Assembly (NCBI GenBank): GCA_028703175.1
Contig: JAQVNJ010000083.1
Span: 1-27,600 of the forward strand
From: JAAYCB01 sp012744395
GTDB taxonomy: Bacteria > Planctomycetota > Planctomycetia > Pirellulales > Thermoguttaceae
Direction: 5' to 3'
DNA: 27,600 bases
Each line of letters begins with the position of its first letter. The stretch's first letter is position 1. Position numbers and translations under genes: made by a program. A model generated the notes under the pieces. The model ran no database searches, was not told the DNA's origin, and saw only the letters and a list, made by a program, of their open reading frames with translations. Positions 24,130 to 27,600 of this stretch are shown piece by piece.

Positions 24130-24448
24130 GTTCTCTGGTCCCTGATCTGCGGGTCACCGGACACGACCGAACACATAATTATCGCACGAAAGGGTCGTTT
24201 TTCAACGGGGCCCCCGGTTCAGTGGGATTTGCCCATCTCGATCCGAGGTCAGGAGCGCGCTTCGTACCCGCCAACGAGGGGGTAAAAAAAGGGGGGGTGC
24301 GGTAAGAGCCGAGATTCGCAGCCCCACTGCGGCAAGCCCCACCATCCCAGGTTCAAGACACAAGTTCCGCCAGTCTCATGCTTGACCCGCGGCCCATCGG
24401 GCGATTGGGAATTGGAGCTTGAACCTTGCCAGATTCGGACCCGGCCGG

Positions 24449-24488
24449 AAAAAAAGAGGAGCGCCGCCGAAGCAAGCTTCGGCGGCGC
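24449..24488 (-). terminator. Intrinsic terminator, minus strand
   Basis: GCGCCGCCGAAGC (24461-24473) pairs with GCTTCGGCGGCGC (24476-24488), 13 bp with a 2-nt centre. On the minus strand it is followed after 5 nt by seven T (24455-24449). No gene ends close by; the nearest upstream minus-strand stop is 25198. Confidence 0.7.
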
Positions 24489-24687
24489 CCACAGTTTGGC
24501 GCTGAACCCCCCGCGAATCCACAACGAATCACCTCGGGGGGGGTGGTGCAAGTCGGGAATTCGCGTAACCCGGAGGTCCAGCCAGGGTTTTGGGCTCTAG
24601 TATCAACCCCGAGAATCGCGGAGGGTTTCGTACGAATTCTTGAGAATTTTCCTGCAAGAGTTCAGAACCGGGTGTCGGGGCCCCCTC

Positions 24688-24711
24688 GTTCCCAAGCTCC
24701 AGCTTGGGAAC
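24688..24711. repeat. 24-bp palindromic repeat, copy 4 (left of pair)
   Basis: A perfect palindrome with arms GTTCCCAAGCTC/CAGCTTGGGAAC allowing for the central bases; closest to the family consensus. A 15-bp hairpin TACCGCTTAGCGGTA (24751-24765) separates it from copy 5. Confidence 0.85.
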
Positions 24712-24778
24712 CTTTCCATCTCCCAGACCTATGGTTTTCATCATTCCAGGTACCGCTTAGCGGTAGCCGCAAGCGAGC

Positions 24779-24802
24779 GTTCCCAAGCCGGAGCTTGGGA
24801 AC
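24779..24802. repeat. 24-bp palindromic repeat, copy 5 (right of pair)
   Basis: Arms GTTCCCAAGCCG and GAGCTTGGGAAC, starting 91 bp after copy 4, repeating the palindrome-hairpin-palindrome order of the pair at 13929-14033. Confidence 0.85.
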
Positions 24803-25197
24803 GAGGGGGGAAGGTGTGGCTTGGCAGGCATGAAAGACTGCACCAGCTCCCGAGCGGGAGGGAGGGGGTGGAGGTGGACGAATCGGCAATCGGACTTAAG
24901 ATGGAGACGGCCGGAATGGGGCTTTTTATCAATGCTGACCACAACCGCCGTCTCGGCTTGCCCTGCTCGACCTCTTTGACCCCACCGAGGGGGGCCTGCC
25001 GTTTAGCGGGTTCTTGCCGCCAGCGCGATCAAGGGCGGAGCTCTCGTAAGCGGCCGTGCCGGCCGGCGCGCGGAGACCGATCGCGGCAGGGCTCTGCTCC
25101 CCCAGCGGAATCGGGCCGTTGGATGCCGCTCGTTCGTTCCACAGGCCCGCAAACGAGCCCCCGCGAACGAGGGGCCGGGCCATCGTCCCGTCCGCCC

Positions 25198-26646
25198 TCA
25201 GGCATCCGCTTCGGGCGGCTTGATGCGGTACTTCTTCATCCGGTGGCGGAGCGTGTTTCGGCTGATGCCCAGCATCCGCGCCGCGCGGACCTGGTTGAAG
25301 CCGCACTGGCGAAGCGTCTGGCCGATCAAGGCCTCTTCGACCAGTTCGATCAGGTTCGCGCGGGCCCGCTGGTCGGCCCGCTGGAGGATTTCGGAAACCA
25401 GGCCGGCCACCCGGTCCTGCAACCCGCCGGTCGGCTCGCCGCGGCGCCCCGGCACGGCGGCCTCCCCCTGATCGCTTTCGAACTCCACGTGTTCGGCTCG
25501 GAGCACGTCGCCCTTGCACATCAGGACCGCCCGCCGCAGGCAGTTCTCCAGCTCGCGGACATTGCCGGGCCAGTTGTGCGACGCGAGGCGTTCGACGGCC
25601 TCGTCGGCCAGATAGTGGACCGTCCTGCCGTACTCCTGGGCGAACCGGCCGACGAAGTAGTTGACCAGGTTCGGCACGTCGTCGAGTCGCTCGCGGAGCG
25701 GAGGCAACTCGATCGAGATGACTTTCAGCCGGTAGTAGAGGTCCTCGCGGAAGCGGCCGCCGTCGACTTCCGCTTCCAGGTTCTTATTGGTCGCCGCCAG
25801 GATGCGGACATCGACCTGGACGGTCTCCGTGCCGCCGAGCCGCTCGAACTCGCCGCCCTGGAGCACGCGCAGCAGCTTGGCCTGCGTGCCCAGCGACATG
25901 TCTCCGATCTCGTCGAACAGCAGGGTGCCCCCGTGGCACCGTTCGAATTTGCCGACGTGCGTCCGGTAGGCGCCGGTGAATGCCCCCCGCTCGTAGCCGA
26001 ACAATTCGCTCTCGAACAGCGTGTCGGGGATCGCGGCGCAGTTGACCGCCATGAACGGCTTGTCGCGCCGACGGCTGTGGTGATAGATCGCCCGGGCGAC
26101 GAGCTCCTTGCCCGTCCCGCTCTCGCCCGAGATCAACACGGTGACGTCCTGCTCGGCCACGCGGCCAATCAGCTTGAAGACCTCCTGCATGCGGCGGTTG
26201 TTGCCCACGATCCGCACGAGTTCCCGAGCGGCGGGCGTGATCTTGGTCATCGAGCTCGGCGCCCGCACGATCTGCTGCATCAGGCGGCTGACCTCCAGGG
26301 CGTCGGCCGCGATCCGCTGCAACCCGTCGGTCTCCAGCGGTTTGGGCAGGTAGTCGTAAGCGCCGCGCTTCATCGCTTCGATCGCCGTGTCGGTCGTTCC
26401 GCAGGCAGTCATCACGATCACCGGCGTCTTGATCTGGGCCCGCTTGATTTCGGAGAGCGTTTCCAGGCCGTCGAGCTCCGGCGGGCTGTGGTCCAGGAAG
26501 ATCAGGTCGAACCGGTCCGCTTGCAGCCGGCCGAGGCCCGCGGCCCCGTCGCTGGCGGCGGCCAACTCGTGGCCCGCGCCGGCAAACAGCCGCGTCAGTT
26601 GGCGGACCAGTGGTTCGTCGTTGCCGACGATCAGGATCTTGCTCAT
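25198..26646 (-). CDS. NtrC-family sigma-54-dependent response regulator
   Basis: A 482-residue protein. Receiver domain, residues 1-~120: acidic pocket N9-D10 (one of the usual two acids replaced by Asn), phospho-acceptor D52, T80 and K102. AAA+ domain, ~145-380: Walker A G174-ESGTGK180, the sigma-54 contact loop GAFTGA at 221-226, Walker B GGTLLFDEIGDM, and the arginine-finger region FREDLYYRLKVISIELPPLRER. C-terminal Fis-type helix-turn-helix: TLRQCGFNQVRAARMLGISRNTLRHRMKKY. It would bind enhancers and drive sigma-54 RNA polymerase after phosphorylation. No histidine kinase is adjacent; the preceding gene, 72 bp upstream in the same direction, encodes a dehydrogenase, so its cognate kinase must be elsewhere. 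Targets unknown. Confidence 0.95.
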   Translation of the reverse strand: MSKILIVGNDEPLVRQLTRLFAGAGHELAAASDGAAGLGRLQADRFDLIFLDHSPPELDGLETLSEIKRAQIKTPVIVMTACGTTDTAIEAMKRGAYDYLPKPLETDGLQRIAADALEVSRLMQQIVRAPSSMTKITPAARELVRIVGNNRRMQEVFKLIGRVAEQDVTVLISGESGTGKELVARAIYHHSRRRDKPFMAVNCAAIPDTLFESELFGYERGAFTGAYRTHVGKFERCHGGTLLFDEIGDMSLGTQAKLLRVLQGGEFERLGGTETVQVDVRILAATNKNLEAEVDGGRFREDLYYRLKVISIELPPLRERLDDVPNLVNYFVGRFAQEYGRTVHYLADEAVERLASHNWPGNVRELENCLRRAVLMCKGDVLRAEHVEFESDQGEAAVPGRRGEPTGGLQDRVAGLVSEILQRADQRARANLIELVEEALIGQTLRQCGFNQVRAARMLGISRNTLRHRMKKYRIKPPEADA

Positions 26647-26718
26647 CGTCTGCCGTCCTTCGCCCGGCCGCCTCCGTGTGCGCCGAGCGCATGGTCCCCG
26701 TGGAGCCTGCTCGACCGC

Positions 26719-27600
26719 TCAGCCCGCATCGCCGAGCACAAGCATCGCCTTGACCACGCCGTCGCCGTAGCCGGCCACCAGCTCGAAGGCCGATCCGATC
26801 TGGTCGACGGGGAAATGGTGGGTCAACATCGGGCGGGCATCGATCCGCCCCTCGGCCATCCAGCGGATGGGCGTTGCCATGCACCCCTCCTGCCGGCGGA
26901 CGTTGCGGAAGGTCAACTCCTTGACGCGCATCGCATGGATGTCGAAGCAGACTTCCTCCGCGGCCGGAATGCCCACAAGCACGAGTGTCCCGCCCGGCGC
27001 GAGCATCCGCATCGCCTCGCCGATGCAGGCCGGATCGCCCGAGCATTCGAAGACCGCGTCCAATCCGCATCGTTCCCGCGCCAGAATCCGCTCGGCCGGC
27101 CCGTCGCGGCCGTCGCCCGTCCAATCCGCGCCGCACCTCTCGGCGACCGCGCGCCTGGCCGGCAACAGGTCGGCGGCGTAGACCGTGAGGCCTTCGACCT
27201 GGGCCTTGGCGCAGAGGAGAACACTCAGGCCGATCGGGCCGGTGCCCAGGATGCCGATCCGCTGGCCGGCCGCCAGGCGGCCGAGCCGCACCGCGTGCAG
27301 ACCGACCGACAGCGGTTCGGCCAGGGCCGCGTCGTCGAGCGACAAGCCGTCCGGGATGGCAAGGCAGTTGCGCCCCGGCAATACCCGGTACTCGGCCACC
27401 GCGCCCGGCGCCTCGCCCGGCGAACCCATGAATGTCAACGCCCGGCAGGTGTTCGAACGCCCCCGGGCGCACTGGTCGCACCGCCCGCAGGTGAAGGCCG
27501 GATCGACGGCCACGCGCGTCCCCGCCGACAGGCCGCAATCGGCGCCGGCCTCGACCACCGTGCCCGAGCATTCGTGGCCCAATGTCGCTGGGTAATGCAC
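26719..27600 (-). CDS. Zinc-dependent alcohol/polyol dehydrogenase (MDR family), N-terminus outside window
   Basis: 293 residues are visible; the frame is open to the edge, so the true start lies beyond 27600 and roughly 40-60 residues are missing. The catalytic zinc site begins with LGHECSG (GHE), whose Cys partner is in the missing part. The structural zinc site is C-GR-C-DQ-C-x7-C (FTCGRCDQCARGRSNTC). The NAD-binding Rossmann motif is GILGTGPIGLS, followed by VYAADLLPARRAVAERCGAD, where the Asp suggests NAD over NADP. This fits the sorbitol/threonine dehydrogenase branch of medium-chain dehydrogenases. It precedes the NtrC-type regulator gene by 72 bp, possibly in one transcript. Confidence 0.92.
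   Translation of the reverse strand: MHYPATLGHECSGTVVEAGADCGLSAGTRVAVDPAFTCGRCDQCARGRSNTCRALTFMGSPGEAPGAVAEYRVLPGRNCLAIPDGLSLDDAALAEPLSVGLHAVRLGRLAAGQRIGILGTGPIGLSVLLCAKAQVEGLTVYAADLLPARRAVAERCGADWTGDGRDGPAERILARERCGLDAVFECSGDPACIGEAMRMLAPGGTLVLVGIPAAEEVCFDIHAMRVKELTFRNVRRQEGCMATPIRWMAEGRIDARPMLTHHFPVDQIGSAFELVAGYGDGVVKAMLVLGDAG

Larger units (their letters stand above)
24130..25197. other. Gene-free 1-kb region rich in repeats
   Basis: Between panD and the response-regulator gene, both minus strand. Open frames here are short, Arg/Pro-rich and unstructured. It contains unusual homopolymer runs (A7G7 at 24284-24297; a G run near 24536-24543), a strong terminator hairpin and two palindromic repeats, listed separately. 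The part from 24803 to 25197 shows nothing recognisable. Confidence 0.6.

Noticed and set aside
24426..24833. Plus-strand open frame of 135 codons in the gap after panD
   Set aside because: It runs through the terminator hairpin and both palindromic repeats and has no protein-like character.

Overview
The window is a GC-rich bacterial chromosome segment that looks like a planctomycete. This rests on gene content, not on a marker gene: a Tat-exported Gfo/Idh/MocA oxidoreductase, a secreted PQQ-type beta-propeller, a YfbK-like VWA protein next to an ECF-type sigma factor, a parallel beta-helix protein, several conserved proteins of unknown function, frequent absence of Shine-Dalgarno sites, and intergenic spaces full of palindromes. 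No rRNA, tRNA or CRISPR array was found.

Layout: 1-1422 is the 3' part of a beta-helix protein (+). 1613-4161 is a sigma factor overlapping (ATGA) a membrane-anchored VWA protein, probably its regulator. 4222-5552 (-) is a translationally coupled pair of a GcvH-like lipoyl carrier and a two-cluster ferredoxin. 5572-5732 holds heptad repeats in two opposed blocks; 5733-6863 (-) is a PQQ beta-propeller protein and 7034-7426 (-) a conserved unknown. 7898-10305 (+) is a coupled pair of an unknown protein and a SNF2-type helicase. 10547-11839 (-) is the Gfo/Idh/MocA oxidoreductase. 12551-13753 (-) is a self-inhibited (class II) Fic AMPylase with a phased 12-bp direct repeat overlapping its likely promoter. 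14197-14778 (+) is an exported glutathione peroxidase. 15044-15547 is a nest of small inverted-repeat elements. 15639-18688 (-) is a run of a secreted unknown protein, tadA and a zinc-ribbon protein.

18889-24129 (-) carries panD, a MgtC/DUF4010 membrane protein and the most striking gene of the window: one open reading frame of 1093 codons holding all three parts of the AmmeMemoRadiSam system (radical SAM, AMMECR1, MEMO), plus what looks like a degenerate second AMMECR1 unit. Between the radical SAM part and the rest lies a low-complexity linker that contains a strong Shine-Dalgarno site and an in-frame GTG. The locus may therefore make both a full fusion and a separate AMMECR1-MEMO protein, or it may be a recent fusion of two formerly separate genes. 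24130-25197 is a gene-free 1-kb stretch with palindromes and an intrinsic terminator. 25198-27600 (-) carries an NtrC-type sigma-54 activator and the 3' part of a zinc alcohol/polyol dehydrogenase cut by the window edge.

The strongest leads are the AmmeMemoRadiSam fusion with its internal start, the nested small mobile elements (32-bp perfect terminal repeats interrupted by a 298-bp element with a 5-bp target duplication), the phased repeats upstream of fic, the paired palindrome repeats, and the two coupled pairs of unclear purpose (lipoyl carrier plus ferredoxin; unknown protein plus SNF2 helicase).
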